Source: G963662905 sp963662905
GTDB taxonomy: Bacteria > Bacteroidota > Bacteroidia > Bacteroidales > WRLA01
DNA: 64,000 nt
Assembly: GCA_963662905.2 (NCBI GenBank)
Contig: CAXXFD010000003.1
Span: 2,356,001 to 2,420,000, forward strand
Direction: 5' to 3'
In this document: one piece after another, positions 1 to 10,002 of the stretch
Layout of the letters: every line of letters starts with the position of its first letter
Position numbering within the stretch: position 1 is the first letter of the stretch
Notes under the pieces: model-generated
What the model was told of the DNA's origin: nothing
The model's database searches: none
The model's input: the letters and a program-made list of their open reading frames with translations, nothing else
Position numbers and translations under genes: made by a program

Positions 1-1779
1 TCGTGGTATTTTCTTGTGTAGAATAGTTATTTTGCTGATATTGTATGCTTTAACTGTTTGAGATTCGTTTATTGCGCCTCAGGCATCAAAACACGGAAAG
101 ATATGAGAAAAAGATTCGAACAGCAAATTAAAATTGGCAGTACCCTGATCCAGGATGTGGCAATTCCGACAAAAAAGCGCAGCGGCGCCCTGCCCGGCCT
201 ATGTGCAGCCTTAAAAGAGATTTTTGTAACCCCAGAGTGGAATGAAAAAGTTTTCACTATCCTTGAGGACAAAATCCTTTCCCAAAACAATAAAACCGGG
301 CGTCCCGGAATGGACCTATGGCATGTCTTTGTACTTTCCCAGGTACGCCTCTGCCAAAACATAAGCTACGATGATCTTCACTACTTGGCCAATTACGACC
401 GGCTTGTGCGTCAAATCATGGGTGTTGAAAACGATTATGGAATGAGTAATTATAAGTTTGGATATCAGTCTATTATAGATAATGTTGGCTTATTGGACGA
501 TGAATCGGTCAGGGAGCTCAACAGTATTATCGTTGATTTTGGCCACTACGTGTTTAAAAAAAAAGAGGAGGAAGCATTGTGCTTAAAAACCGATAGTTTT
601 GTGGTAGAAAGCAATGTCCATTTCCCAACTGACTATAACTTGCTGTGGGACTGTGCCCGCAAATGCCTCGATATAGTTGCCAGGCTTTATCCGGGCCAAC
701 CGCCGGCAGGGTGGCGCAAGAATAAAAATTGGAGCAAAGACCTCAAAAACAAGATGCGTGCACTGGGACGGGCAAGTGCTTCAGGAGGAAAAGGAAAAGC
801 CGATAGGGTTCGGCAAACCGCTAAAAGCTACCTTACAAAAGCGAAAGCACTTCACGCCAAGCTCGGGAAAGAATGCGGCCGTAGCACTATTGACGACAAT
901 CCCGTTTTGACGGAACTGTTCCATTATATGGTACTGTTGCAAAAACATATAGACCTGTTGGAAAGAAGGGTGATAAAAGGAGAGGAAATCCCCCATGAAG
1001 AGAAAATGTTTTCCATTTTTGAGACCTACACCGAGTGGATAAAAAAAGGCAAAATGCGGCCTAATGTAGAACTTGGGAAAAAAGCGGCAATAACCACTGA
1101 CCAATATAACCTCATTGTCGATTACCAGATTATAGAAAGCCAGTCAGACTCAGAATGTGTCCCACAGCTGGCCCAGAGAATATCCTTACGCTACAGAGGC
1201 ATTGCAAGTTGGAGCTTTGATAAAGGATATTGGAAAAAAGAAAACAAAGAACTTCTCTCGCAAAACACCCAGCGTTTGGTACTCCCAAAAAAGGGGAAAT
1301 GCAACAAGCAGGAGTACGAACAGGAGCACCAGCCTTGGTTTATAAAGGCACGCAACAGGCACAGTGCAATAGAATCAAACATTAACGAATTGGAACATAG
1401 GGGACTGGACAGGTGTCCCGACAAAGGGTATGGACATTTTAAACGTTATGTTGGCCTAGCCGTATCAGCTTACAATTTGCGCAGGATCGGAGTTGAGTTG
1501 ATCCGTCTTTTTGTAGCTGACCAACACTCAGGCAAGGGATGCTTTAAGGCCGCATAATTTTAAATCATTGAAATACAGTATTTTAATTGTTTTTCAAGGA
1601 TAAATTATGCCTTGTTGTTTCTAAAGGGCTGAATAAGCCGGGATAATTGCATTATATTTCTATATATTTACTATAAATTTTAATTTTTTTTATGCAAGTA
1701 GCATCTTGCAGAACATATTTTGCTAGTTGTTTTTTGGGTGAATTTTAAAAATCTATAGTTTTCTGGCTGGCACTAACTA
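1..1779 (+). mobile_element. ISNCY-like insertion sequence, left end outside window
   Basis: The block holds one transposase gene and non-coding flanks. The right boundary is inferred at about 1777-1779. On the minus strand the giant PKD protein reads normally up to its VVNHTV residues and then hits a stop just where the IS flank begins. No inverted partner of the right end is visible in the first 57 bases, so the left end is probably upstream of base 1. A small hairpin (GCAAG/CTTGC, 1694-1709) lies in the 3' flank. The ends are inferred from the broken host gene, not from a matched terminal repeat. Confidence 0.55.
103..1557 (+). CDS. ISNCY-family-like DDE transposase
   Basis: This 484-residue protein would cut and join the ends of the surrounding insertion sequence. 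The N-terminal third (MRKRFEQQ onward) resembles the leading domain of Bacteroidota ISNCY/IS1182-like transposases. Acidic residues suitable for a DDE site are visible in LKTDSFVVESNVHFPTD, in AITTDQYN and in the C-terminal RNRHSAIESNINELEHRG, which is a typical final-E helix. The frame is open from 58, but ATG 103 is preferred: it starts at the conserved MRKRFEQQ and follows GGAAAG. The frame is intact, so the enzyme may be active. The family name comes from remembered similarity; the transposase assignment itself is firm. Confidence 0.8.
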   Translation: MRKRFEQQIKIGSTLIQDVAIPTKKRSGALPGLCAALKEIFVTPEWNEKVFTILEDKILSQNNKTGRPGMDLWHVFVLSQVRLCQNISYDDLHYLANYDRLVRQIMGVENDYGMSNYKFGYQSIIDNVGLLDDESVRELNSIIVDFGHYVFKKKEEEALCLKTDSFVVESNVHFPTDYNLLWDCARKCLDIVARLYPGQPPAGWRKNKNWSKDLKNKMRALGRASASGGKGKADRVRQTAKSYLTKAKALHAKLGKECGRSTIDDNPVLTELFHYMVLLQKHIDLLERRVIKGEEIPHEEKMFSIFETYTEWIKKGKMRPNVELGKKAAITTDQYNLIVDYQIIESQSDSECVPQLAQRISLRYRGIASWSFDKGYWKKENKELLSQNTQRLVLPKKGKCNKQEYEQEHQPWFIKARNRHSAIESNINELEHRGLDRCPDKGYGHFKRYVGLAVSAYNLRRIGVELIRLFVADQHSGKGCFKAA

Positions 1780-4700
1780 ACAGTATGGTTTACAACATCA
1801 TGATTGATCAGTATCTGGTCGATTTGGTTTCCGCAATCATCGGCAAAACCAGAAACTTCTGAGCTATTGCAGGAAGCAGACCAGCAGAAGCTTGCATTAT
1901 CCACATTGGCAGATAAAAGCACATTAGTTGAAGCTCCCGAACAAATAGATTTTTGAAAGGGAGGACTGTCCAGATAAACAGCTGGATTTACCTGCACAAG
2001 CACATCGATAATAGAACTTTGACAGCCTTGAGCATTGCCATAAACATGGTAATGTACCGTTTGAGGCACATTGGTTAAATTATGTAGGTTCTGAACAATA
2101 GAAAAACCGGATCCATTAGCTGCTCCTTCAACGCTATCGGGTGCTACAACTGTCCAATAGTATTCTGTACCGTTTACAGTGCTTTGCAAACTAATATTGG
2201 TTGTATCCCCGGAACAGAGTACCTGCGATGCGGGAGATGCGGAGATTTGTGGCGCAGGATGAACGATCATTAAATAAAAAGAAGTGTCTCCCGGGCAACT
2301 CATGCCCATTGTTACGCGCGGAACGATTCTGTAGATTACTGTATCGGTTTCGTTGCCACTGTTTGAAATATTCATTGGAGGTATATTGCCATTGCCTTGT
2401 GGCAAATAACCACTACAAAAACCATTGGGGTCAATCGCTGTCCAACTGTAACTCGTTCCCTGGATCGTACTGTAAAGTAAAACCTGGGTACTTGTGCTGC
2501 CCGAACATAATTCCTGTTGACTTGAATCCAGCTGAAGCTCCGGGCGTGGTATGATATTAATATGATGGATAATCGAATCGCCTGTACATCCATTACTTAT
2601 TGCGTGAATTTTGTAGTTAACATATTCCTGATTAGTAGTTGGGTTGATTATTTGGTGGGAGGGTATTTGATCTCCCGACATCATATTCTGAAAATACCCA
2701 CTAAGTTCATCGGATGAGGCTGTTCCACTCCAATGAAATTCAGTGTTAGCCACATTACTCGAAATTTCCACTGCAGTTGTAAATGCGCCGGAACAAATGG
2801 ACTGACCCAATTCATTGATATTTACGCCCGGTCTTGGTTTTACCAAAACACTGTAATCCTCTGGGGCTCCCGGGCATCCGTTTTTATTGGCATTTACATG
2901 GTAAATTATTGTGCCTGAAGTGTTGTTCCCATTAACAATTGTATGGTTAATGTAATTGCCATTGCCGGATGAAGCACCCGAAAATCCCGGAGGGACACTC
3001 ACTGTCCACTCAAAATTAACATTATTGGTTGATGAAGACAGATGAATGTCTGTCGATTCTCCTGAGCAAAGAATTGTTTGTTCCGGCACAAAATCTACTT
3101 CGGGACTTGGATTTACATAGACCGTTATTTCGTAATTGGGGCCGGAACAGTTGTTGGCAGTAGCCGAAACCGTATATGTAACCCACTGCATTTGCGTGCT
3201 GCTGTTGATCAGCAAATCCTGTATCAGCGTTCCTTGCTGGAGGTTGGGTGTATATCCCGACACACTTCCTGAACTGGGGGAAGCTGTCCAAGCAAAGTTG
3301 GCGCCCTCAACATTTGAGACTAATTGAATATTGGTTGTCTCCCCGTAACAAATACTGTCACTTGTAGCATTTAACACATGGGGAACAGGCATTACATAAA
3401 CGGATGCTGAAAAAACTTCACCAATACAACCTGATTTTTCGGGACTTACCGTATAATTTATCAACTCAATATTATCTCCTGTATTTATGGGTTTATGACG
3501 GATTGTTGCTCCACTTCCCCCGGAAACATTGACGATAAAAGAACTGTGGCTGACAGTCCATGAAAAATCAGCTCCTGCGATATTTGAACTGAGATGTATT
3601 ATTGCTGAATCGCCTGAGCATATATCCTGACTGTTTGGGCTTGCTTCACCGCTCACTGTAGGGTAAATAGTAATACTGTAATTTTGGCCGACTCCAGGGC
3701 AATTTGATCCTGATCCGGAAAAAGGTATTACTTCATAAACCAATGTTTTAGGTTGAAGGCTGGTATTGGAAACAGCCATGGAAGGCAGGTTTCCGGTTCC
3801 TGATAAAACATAGTTATTCAAACCGGATGGTGGGTTTACAGCTTCCCATTGAACTTCAGCCGGAACATCTGTTTCAAAAACAACTTCTTCTGTGCTTTCG
3901 CCATTACAAATATCCTGGGCCATATCTGCATTGGTAATGTGCGTAACAGGATAAACATAGATTTTATAAGTAAATTCGTCTCCCTGACAGTTGCCAAGCG
4001 ATGGTGTAATTTGGTAAGAAACCCAGGCTGTTTGTGAACCGGTATTTTGGATATGGTGCTGTGGTATGTAGGAGGTATTTTGAATTGTACTATAATATCC
4101 CGAAAGAATTCCCGGAACAGAAGGTGAGCCCTGCCATTCATAGCTTAGCCCGTCAACATCACTCTCAAATTCCACAAGTTGAGTTAATCCGTCATTACAA
4201 ATATATTGAGGGCTTGCAATATCATACCAGGCATCTGGTTCGGGCTGCACAATGATGGTCACTATTGTGGTGTCACTATAGCAGTTTCCTGATTTTGAAT
4301 AAATAGCATAATGTACCTGTTGTTCTGAATTTGCAGTATTTTGTAACTGCTGGTGTATCTGGGTTCCGCCCACAGCATTTCCATTCGAATGTCCACTAAC
4401 AGAACTGTTTGATGTAGCTTCCCAATAAATTGTAGGATCACCGAAATCAGCTGTTACATCAATCTCAGTATAAGATTGATTGCAAATATTTGTTGTTCCT
4501 TGATCAATACTTATGGATGGTGAAGGGACAACTTCAACCTGAAAATCCTTGCTTTCTCCTGCGCAACCGGATGCTGTTGGGACAACTGTGTAAACCACTG
4601 TTCCGGTGTATTCTTCATTATTCGTTAATAAATCATTAATTGGGTTTGTTGTCCCACTATTGGAAATGCCATCTATGAAATTTCCACTAAGCTGATTTCC

Positions 4701-7700
4701 CGACCAATTATAGGTAGTGTTTTCCCTGCTGGATTGAATGAGGATATCCGTTGTTGAACCGGAACAAATTGTTTTGTCCAAATCCGTATTTATAATTCTT
4801 GGTAATGGTTTTACTGTAACCGGAATGCTCAATTGGTTGCCGGTACATCCTTGTTTTTCAGCAGTTACCCGATAGCTAAAGGTCTTTACATCATTGGTAC
4901 TGTTTTGAGGTGTTTGGATAATTTGATTGCCTGTACCATTGCTAACATTTGAAATACCTGAAGTATTGGCGGTTGTCCAGCTAAACTGGCATCCGGAACC
5001 CAAATTACAACTCAAATTAAACTGAACATTGTCTCCGGAACAAATTTGATCTGAGGCAGGGGTAGATATTGCAACAGGAACAGGTTTGACTAAAATCCGG
5101 AAATAAGCAGCTTCTCCTAAACATCCGTTGGCCTGTGGAGTGATTTCATACACCAGTGTGTCAGCAACAAGACCGGTATTAATGATTGTTTGTGGAGGTA
5201 TAGAACCGGTGCCTGACATCTGGAAGCCACTTAAATTACTACCGGCATAATAAACATCCCAATTAAAAATGGCTCCATTTACATTGGATTCAGGAATAAA
5301 GAGCTGACTCTGGTCACCAGAACATATGGCCTGATATAAGTCAGCCGAAGGATTTGTTACATAAGAGCCTGGGCGCACCAATGCAGTATGCATTATTTCA
5401 ATGCCACTGCAGCCGGCGTATTGAGGCGTAATATGATAAAATACAGATTGATTTATATTGCTGGTATTGCTTAAAGCATCGCCATAAATCATATTTCCGC
5501 TTCCATTTTGATATCCGGTGACATCCGGTGATGTCGTTGTGCAGTTCCAGCTAAATATGGTTCCGGAAACATCTGCGCTAAGATGCACAGTATCCATGTT
5601 TTGTCCTGAACATAATGTCTGGTTTAACGGATTGGCACTGGCTGTAGGAACGGGATTAACAACCACTTGTGCAGCTACTTCTTCACTGCTGCAATTATTG
5701 TATTCTGCCCAGCTGTAATAGGTTACTGTTTGCGGCTGGAGGCTTGTATTAATAAGGCTTTGCTCAATTATGGAACCTGTTCCTGCAGTAGCCCCTTGTA
5801 TTGATGAAGCAGGAAATTCAACGCGCCATTTTTTCGTTGCGCCGTTTACTGATGAAGTGAGCTGGATATAGGTGCTTTCGCCTGAACAAATAACACTATT
5901 GGACGGATTGGCCTGAATATCCGGTGCAGGATCAACAAAAACCTGATAAACAGAGCTTATCCCTGCGCATCCGTTAGCACTTGGATTAATGGTGTATTCG
6001 GCAACTTTGGTTTCAAACGTGAGGTTTGTTAATTGATCGTTTATTAATGGAGTATTCCCCGCGCTGCTGATGCCATTAATCCCTCCATTTGGAGCATTTC
6101 CTGTCCATGTCCAGTTGGTTGTGCCGGAACCCAGGTTTGAATACAGTTGAATCTGCGTTTCCTCACCGGAACAAATATCTTTTTCTTTGGGATCATTAGT
6201 AAGATAAACCATCGGGTAAACCTGCACAGGCACTTGTATGGATGCACCCTGGCAGCCATCATATGAGGCTGTTATTTCGTAGATTACGGATTGATTGGTG
6301 TTCGTGTTATTATGAAGAACCTGTGATATAATTGTTGCACCCGAAGATGAAAAAGAGCCAAGATCGTTCGCTGCAACTTCCCAACTAAAAGTCGCTTGAC
6401 CAGGATGTGTTGTTGAGCTTAATTGAATGGAAGTGGAAGTGCCAGGACATATTTGTTGAGAAGTGGGGGTTGCCAAAACATCAGGAAGGGATTTAATTAT
6501 TCGGTAATAATAAAAATCGGGTCCGTTACAGTTCAGGCCATCTGTGCGTACTGCATAAATTCTGTAAATTACAGTGTCCGGTTCATGTGCTGGATTGGTA
6601 AGCGTCTCCTCAGGTAAAGTGCCTGTCCCGCTTAAATGGCTAACTCCAAGGCTACTGCCACTAATGACTTGCCAGTGGATCACGATGTTACTCATGTTGG
6701 CCGTTAAATTTACAGCTGGAAAATTCATTCCTGAGCAAAGCTTTTGTTTCGCCGGATTGTTAGTTACAACGGGCAAAGCCTGAATTTGATAAGTATAAAT
6801 AATGCTTTCCCCCTGACAGGAAGATGCAGATGGAACAATTGTATATTCAACTTCACCATCACTGTTTCCGCTTACACTCATTGTTTGCACCGGAATTCCG
6901 GAACTGTTTCCGCTTGAAAGTTCATAAACCGGAGTTGAGGTAGTATTACTTACCTGCCAATTGAAAGTCGTGCCAATTACATTGGATTCAAAGAGAACTT
7001 CCTCTGTTTGATCGCCGGAGCAAATTGTTTGCGGTGAAGCTGTTGAGCTTGTGCTGATATTTGCCTCTGGTAATGGATTTACAATTACTTCTGTAGTTTG
7101 AACGGATGAAGTACAGCCATCCTTTACAGCATAAATTGAATAAGTTATGGTTTTGGGAATCGTCAGATTGTTGGTAAGTGTTTGCTCAATCAGCCCATTT
7201 GTGCCGGTATAGTTTGTGTTTCCGCTAATTCCTGCTATTGCCTCAGTTTCCACATGAAATTCTGCGCCTTCAGGGGCTGAGTATATTTCAATTGAGCATG
7301 ACGAACCACTACAAAGCGATGGTGTAGTGTTATTAATACTCACAGCGGGTATTGGTTTAACATAAACAGTAAGTTGTTTGCTTACGCCATAGCACCCATC
7401 AATCACGGGAAGAATATCATAAATGACATAGCCTACCGAACTTGAAGAATTATCATAATTTTCTTCCAGCAAAGTTCCATTGCCGGATTGAGCGAAACCC
7501 GAAACATTTGATGATGCGTTGCTGACACTCCACTCAAAACTGACTGCAGGTAAATTACCGGTAAAAGTAATGCTGTATTCCGCGCCTGAACATACAGAAT
7601 CAACCAGATCAGTGTTGTTAAGAACAGGGACCGGATTGACATGCACAAGTGCTTCGGCTGTGTCTCCTTTACATCCATTGGCTTCAGGTATAATTTTATA

Positions 7701-9914
7701 AAGGACATCCCGCACTAAATCATCACTGTTAAAAGGCTCCTGATCGATCAGGTTACCTGTACCGGCTGATGTATTGGTAATACCGGTTTCGTTTTCCGGG
7801 AAAAAACTAAAGGATGTTTGGCCTGCCAGGGAAGAAGTTAGAACAATATTTGTTGAGCTGCCTGAGCAAATACTTTGTTCGGCAGGCATAGCAGATGCTA
7901 CAGGAAGTTCTTTGACTATAAAAGTAAATGAAGTTGTTCCTATTCCACATTCATTACCAACCGAAAGGCTTATCGTATGGGTTCCTGCCTGATCATATAC
8001 TATGGTGCCGGGCTCCTGCGATATAGATGAAGAGGGTGTCCCTCCTGGAAACTGCCAGTTAAAATAACTCATTGTCCCGCCGCAATCATTGATAATTGCT
8101 TCCGGGTTGATGCTTGCTTCCCCACAATAGCTGTCATCAACACTGGAAATCTGGCACACCGGTTCGTCTTTAATGAAAATATTTTTGTTTATAGTACTGC
8201 TACCACAGGCATTAGAAGCGGTTAAGCTAAGCGTATAATTGCCGGCGCTATTAAAAACAAAAACAGGCTCAAAACTATTGGATGTTGTTCCGTTTGCATA
8301 GTTCCATGATCCGGAACTGCCTCCGCAGCCTCCTCCTTCATAAGCTACTGTCCAATCGTATTGATAGGTAGAGCAGATATCCATATTTGCAGAAGTATTG
8401 CTGATTGTAAGGTTTTCGCCAGGGCATAAAGAATTTGTATTAACATCAAAAGATACAACAGGGATACTGTCAACGCAAAGGCTGTGCGTTTCAATATCTA
8501 TGGCACATGTATTCCCGGCATGCAGTTCAACCTGATAAACGCCCTTGTTTGTGTATGAATGACTTACAGCTGTTGCGGCATTAAGGCTTTGACTTTGCCC
8601 ATCCCCAAAATACCATGTGTACAAAGTGGTTTGTTGGCAGGAGTTATTGTAACCGGGAATGGATTGATTGGTGAAATTGAAAAAATCACCGGTACAAGCT
8701 AAGCTTTGATCAATGGAAAAATGAGATTCCGGAGCGGTATAAATCCTGATCGCATCTACTGTTGCGGTCGTTTGGCTACAGGCATTTATTGCGGTAACCG
8801 AAAAAACATACTGGTTGTCCGGCTGCCCGCAGCTTGTCTCTGTATAGGTATGTGTTACCTGTGCCGGAGGTGGGTGGTTAAATGTTTCCTCAGGGCTACC
8901 GTCGCCATAATCAACAACATAATATGTTGAATTGTGGTTTACATCGGTATCGTTAATTAAAAAGGTAATGTCTTTCGGGCTACAGCCCATGGTGTTTCCC
9001 TGGTTCGTTATTCCTAAACCGGGATTTGTAATATTCAGGACATTATATGTCTTTGTATCTGAGCAGCCATTTGCTCCACTTACAGTGTGGGTAATGGTGT
9101 ATATCCCTGTGTTATACGTATGGCTTTGTGTTGAAAAAGCAGATCCTGAGAAAACAGGGCTCCCATCGCCCCAATCTATTGTATAGCTGCTGTTTATGGA
9201 TGATGTTGATGAAGTATTAAGCACCATAATACTGAATAAACCACCTCCTGTGGAGCAATTGTTAAAATTAGTATTAGGATCGGTCAAGCTGGCTTCCGGC
9301 CCCTGCTTTATATGAACAGTCTGGTTGCTGGAATTACTGCATCCATATTGATTTTCAACAGTAAGAATACAAAGCTTATTCTCGCTGCCGCCGCCATAAG
9401 ATATTCCTTGAAAAACATGACTTGGATTAGCTTCCGTTGAAGTTTCCCCATCACCAAAATCCCAGTTATATGTTTGTGCATTGACCGAGGATGAACTGTT
9501 GAACTGAATATTACTCCCTTTACATGCGTTGTCCGGGCTGAAAGTAAATGAGGATACTGGCATGGGATGAATTGTTAACAGCAATTCATCAGATTGTTGT
9601 CCGCCCATTAAAAGCTCGCCAGCCAAGGTAAGATCAACTGTCCCGTTAACGATATCGTTTGCTCCCGGTGTATAAATTGGATGCAATAAGTGGATATTGT
9701 TAAAATTACCATCACCGGAAGTAGTCCAGGTTATTGATATACAACCAGAAGTGTCGGAATCTGATAAGGTTATTGTATTGTCAGCACAAATTTGATTGTC
9801 CCTTCCGGCATAAACATAATTGTTTGTTTGCGCCCTAAGTGTTACTGTTGCTAATAGCAGAGAAATAATCAGTAAGTGCCTGTTAGATCTATAGTTAACC
9901 AAAAAACAACGCAT
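1773..9914 (-). CDS. Giant secreted PKD/PKD-like repeat protein, 3' end cut by IS
   Basis: The 2713-residue product starts with a signal peptide (hydrophobic LLIISLLLATVTLRAQ) and is probably exported as a surface adhesin or matrix protein. Residues about 100-700 hold several PKD domains with the WDFGDG/WYFGDG signature and His-x-Tyr strands. After that come 22 copies of a roughly 93-residue PKD-like repeat. Each copy starts near a [IL]CSG motif, has a central FxW or YxW, a GxGxxI turn, VxYxI and a GCxG, then PxP linkers. The cysteines of CSG and GC probably pair within each repeat. The 22nd copy stops after VVNHTV, midway through the repeat, and no type IX secretion sorting domain follows. 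The break coincides with the flank of the ISNCY-like element. What is left may still be exported but could not be anchored by a C-terminal signal. Confidence 0.85.
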   Translation of the reverse strand: MRCFLVNYRSNRHLLIISLLLATVTLRAQTNNYVYAGRDNQICADNTITLSDSDTSGCISITWTTSGDGNFNNIHLLHPIYTPGANDIVNGTVDLTLAGELLMGGQQSDELLLTIHPMPVSSFTFSPDNACKGSNIQFNSSSSVNAQTYNWDFGDGETSTEANPSHVFQGISYGGGSENKLCILTVENQYGCSNSSNQTVHIKQGPEASLTDPNTNFNNCSTGGGLFSIMVLNTSSTSSINSSYTIDWGDGSPVFSGSAFSTQSHTYNTGIYTITHTVSGANGCSDTKTYNVLNITNPGLGITNQGNTMGCSPKDITFLINDTDVNHNSTYYVVDYGDGSPEETFNHPPPAQVTHTYTETSCGQPDNQYVFSVTAINACSQTTATVDAIRIYTAPESHFSIDQSLACTGDFFNFTNQSIPGYNNSCQQTTLYTWYFGDGQSQSLNAATAVSHSYTNKGVYQVELHAGNTCAIDIETHSLCVDSIPVVSFDVNTNSLCPGENLTISNTSANMDICSTYQYDWTVAYEGGGCGGSSGSWNYANGTTSNSFEPVFVFNSAGNYTLSLTASNACGSSTINKNIFIKDEPVCQISSVDDSYCGEASINPEAIINDCGGTMSYFNWQFPGGTPSSSISQEPGTIVYDQAGTHTISLSVGNECGIGTTSFTFIVKELPVASAMPAEQSICSGSSTNIVLTSSLAGQTSFSFFPENETGITNTSAGTGNLIDQEPFNSDDLVRDVLYKIIPEANGCKGDTAEALVHVNPVPVLNNTDLVDSVCSGAEYSITFTGNLPAVSFEWSVSNASSNVSGFAQSGNGTLLEENYDNSSSSVGYVIYDILPVIDGCYGVSKQLTVYVKPIPAVSINNTTPSLCSGSSCSIEIYSAPEGAEFHVETEAIAGISGNTNYTGTNGLIEQTLTNNLTIPKTITYSIYAVKDGCTSSVQTTEVIVNPLPEANISTSSTASPQTICSGDQTEEVLFESNVIGTTFNWQVSNTTSTPVYELSSGNSSGIPVQTMSVSGNSDGEVEYTIVPSASSCQGESIIYTYQIQALPVVTNNPAKQKLCSGMNFPAVNLTANMSNIVIHWQVISGSSLGVSHLSGTGTLPEETLTNPAHEPDTVIYRIYAVRTDGLNCNGPDFYYYRIIKSLPDVLATPTSQQICPGTSTSIQLSSTTHPGQATFSWEVAANDLGSFSSSGATIISQVLHNNTNTNQSVIYEITASYDGCQGASIQVPVQVYPMVYLTNDPKEKDICSGEETQIQLYSNLGSGTTNWTWTGNAPNGGINGISSAGNTPLINDQLTNLTFETKVAEYTINPSANGCAGISSVYQVFVDPAPDIQANPSNSVICSGESTYIQLTSSVNGATKKWRVEFPASSIQGATAGTGSIIEQSLINTSLQPQTVTYYSWAEYNNCSSEEVAAQVVVNPVPTASANPLNQTLCSGQNMDTVHLSADVSGTIFSWNCTTTSPDVTGYQNGSGNMIYGDALSNTSNINQSVFYHITPQYAGCSGIEIMHTALVRPGSYVTNPSADLYQAICSGDQSQLFIPESNVNGAIFNWDVYYAGSNLSGFQMSGTGSIPPQTIINTGLVADTLVYEITPQANGCLGEAAYFRILVKPVPVAISTPASDQICSGDNVQFNLSCNLGSGCQFSWTTANTSGISNVSNGTGNQIIQTPQNSTNDVKTFSYRVTAEKQGCTGNQLSIPVTVKPLPRIINTDLDKTICSGSTTDILIQSSRENTTYNWSGNQLSGNFIDGISNSGTTNPINDLLTNNEEYTGTVVYTVVPTASGCAGESKDFQVEVVPSPSISIDQGTTNICNQSYTEIDVTADFGDPTIYWEATSNSSVSGHSNGNAVGGTQIHQQLQNTANSEQQVHYAIYSKSGNCYSDTTIVTIIVQPEPDAWYDIASPQYICNDGLTQLVEFESDVDGLSYEWQGSPSVPGILSGYYSTIQNTSYIPQHHIQNTGSQTAWVSYQITPSLGNCQGDEFTYKIYVYPVTHITNADMAQDICNGESTEEVVFETDVPAEVQWEAVNPPSGLNNYVLSGTGNLPSMAVSNTSLQPKTLVYEVIPFSGSGSNCPGVGQNYSITIYPTVSGEASPNSQDICSGDSAIIHLSSNIAGADFSWTVSHSSFIVNVSGGSGATIRHKPINTGDNIELINYTVSPEKSGCIGEVFSASVYVMPVPHVLNATSDSICYGETTNIQLVSNVEGANFAWTASPSSGSVSGYTPNLQQGTLIQDLLINSSTQMQWVTYTVSATANNCSGPNYEITVYVNPSPEVDFVPEQTILCSGESTDIHLSSSTNNVNFEWTVSVPPGFSGASSGNGNYINHTIVNGNNTSGTIIYHVNANKNGCPGAPEDYSVLVKPRPGVNINELGQSICSGAFTTAVEISSNVANTEFHWSGTASSDELSGYFQNMMSGDQIPSHQIINPTTNQEYVNYKIHAISNGCTGDSIIHHINIIPRPELQLDSSQQELCSGSTSTQVLLYSTIQGTSYSWTAIDPNGFCSGYLPQGNGNIPPMNISNSGNETDTVIYRIVPRVTMGMSCPGDTSFYLMIVHPAPQISASPASQVLCSGDTTNISLQSTVNGTEYYWTVVAPDSVEGAANGSGFSIVQNLHNLTNVPQTVHYHVYGNAQGCQSSIIDVLVQVNPAVYLDSPPFQKSICSGASTNVLLSANVDNASFCWSASCNSSEVSGFADDCGNQIDQILINHDVVNHTVS

Positions 9915-10002
9915 AATTTATCCATTTACATTAGGTGTGAAATGGTCAGTTTCGACTAATAATACAGCTATTGTTTTTTGGCTTATGCAAATTTAAAAAA
10001 TT

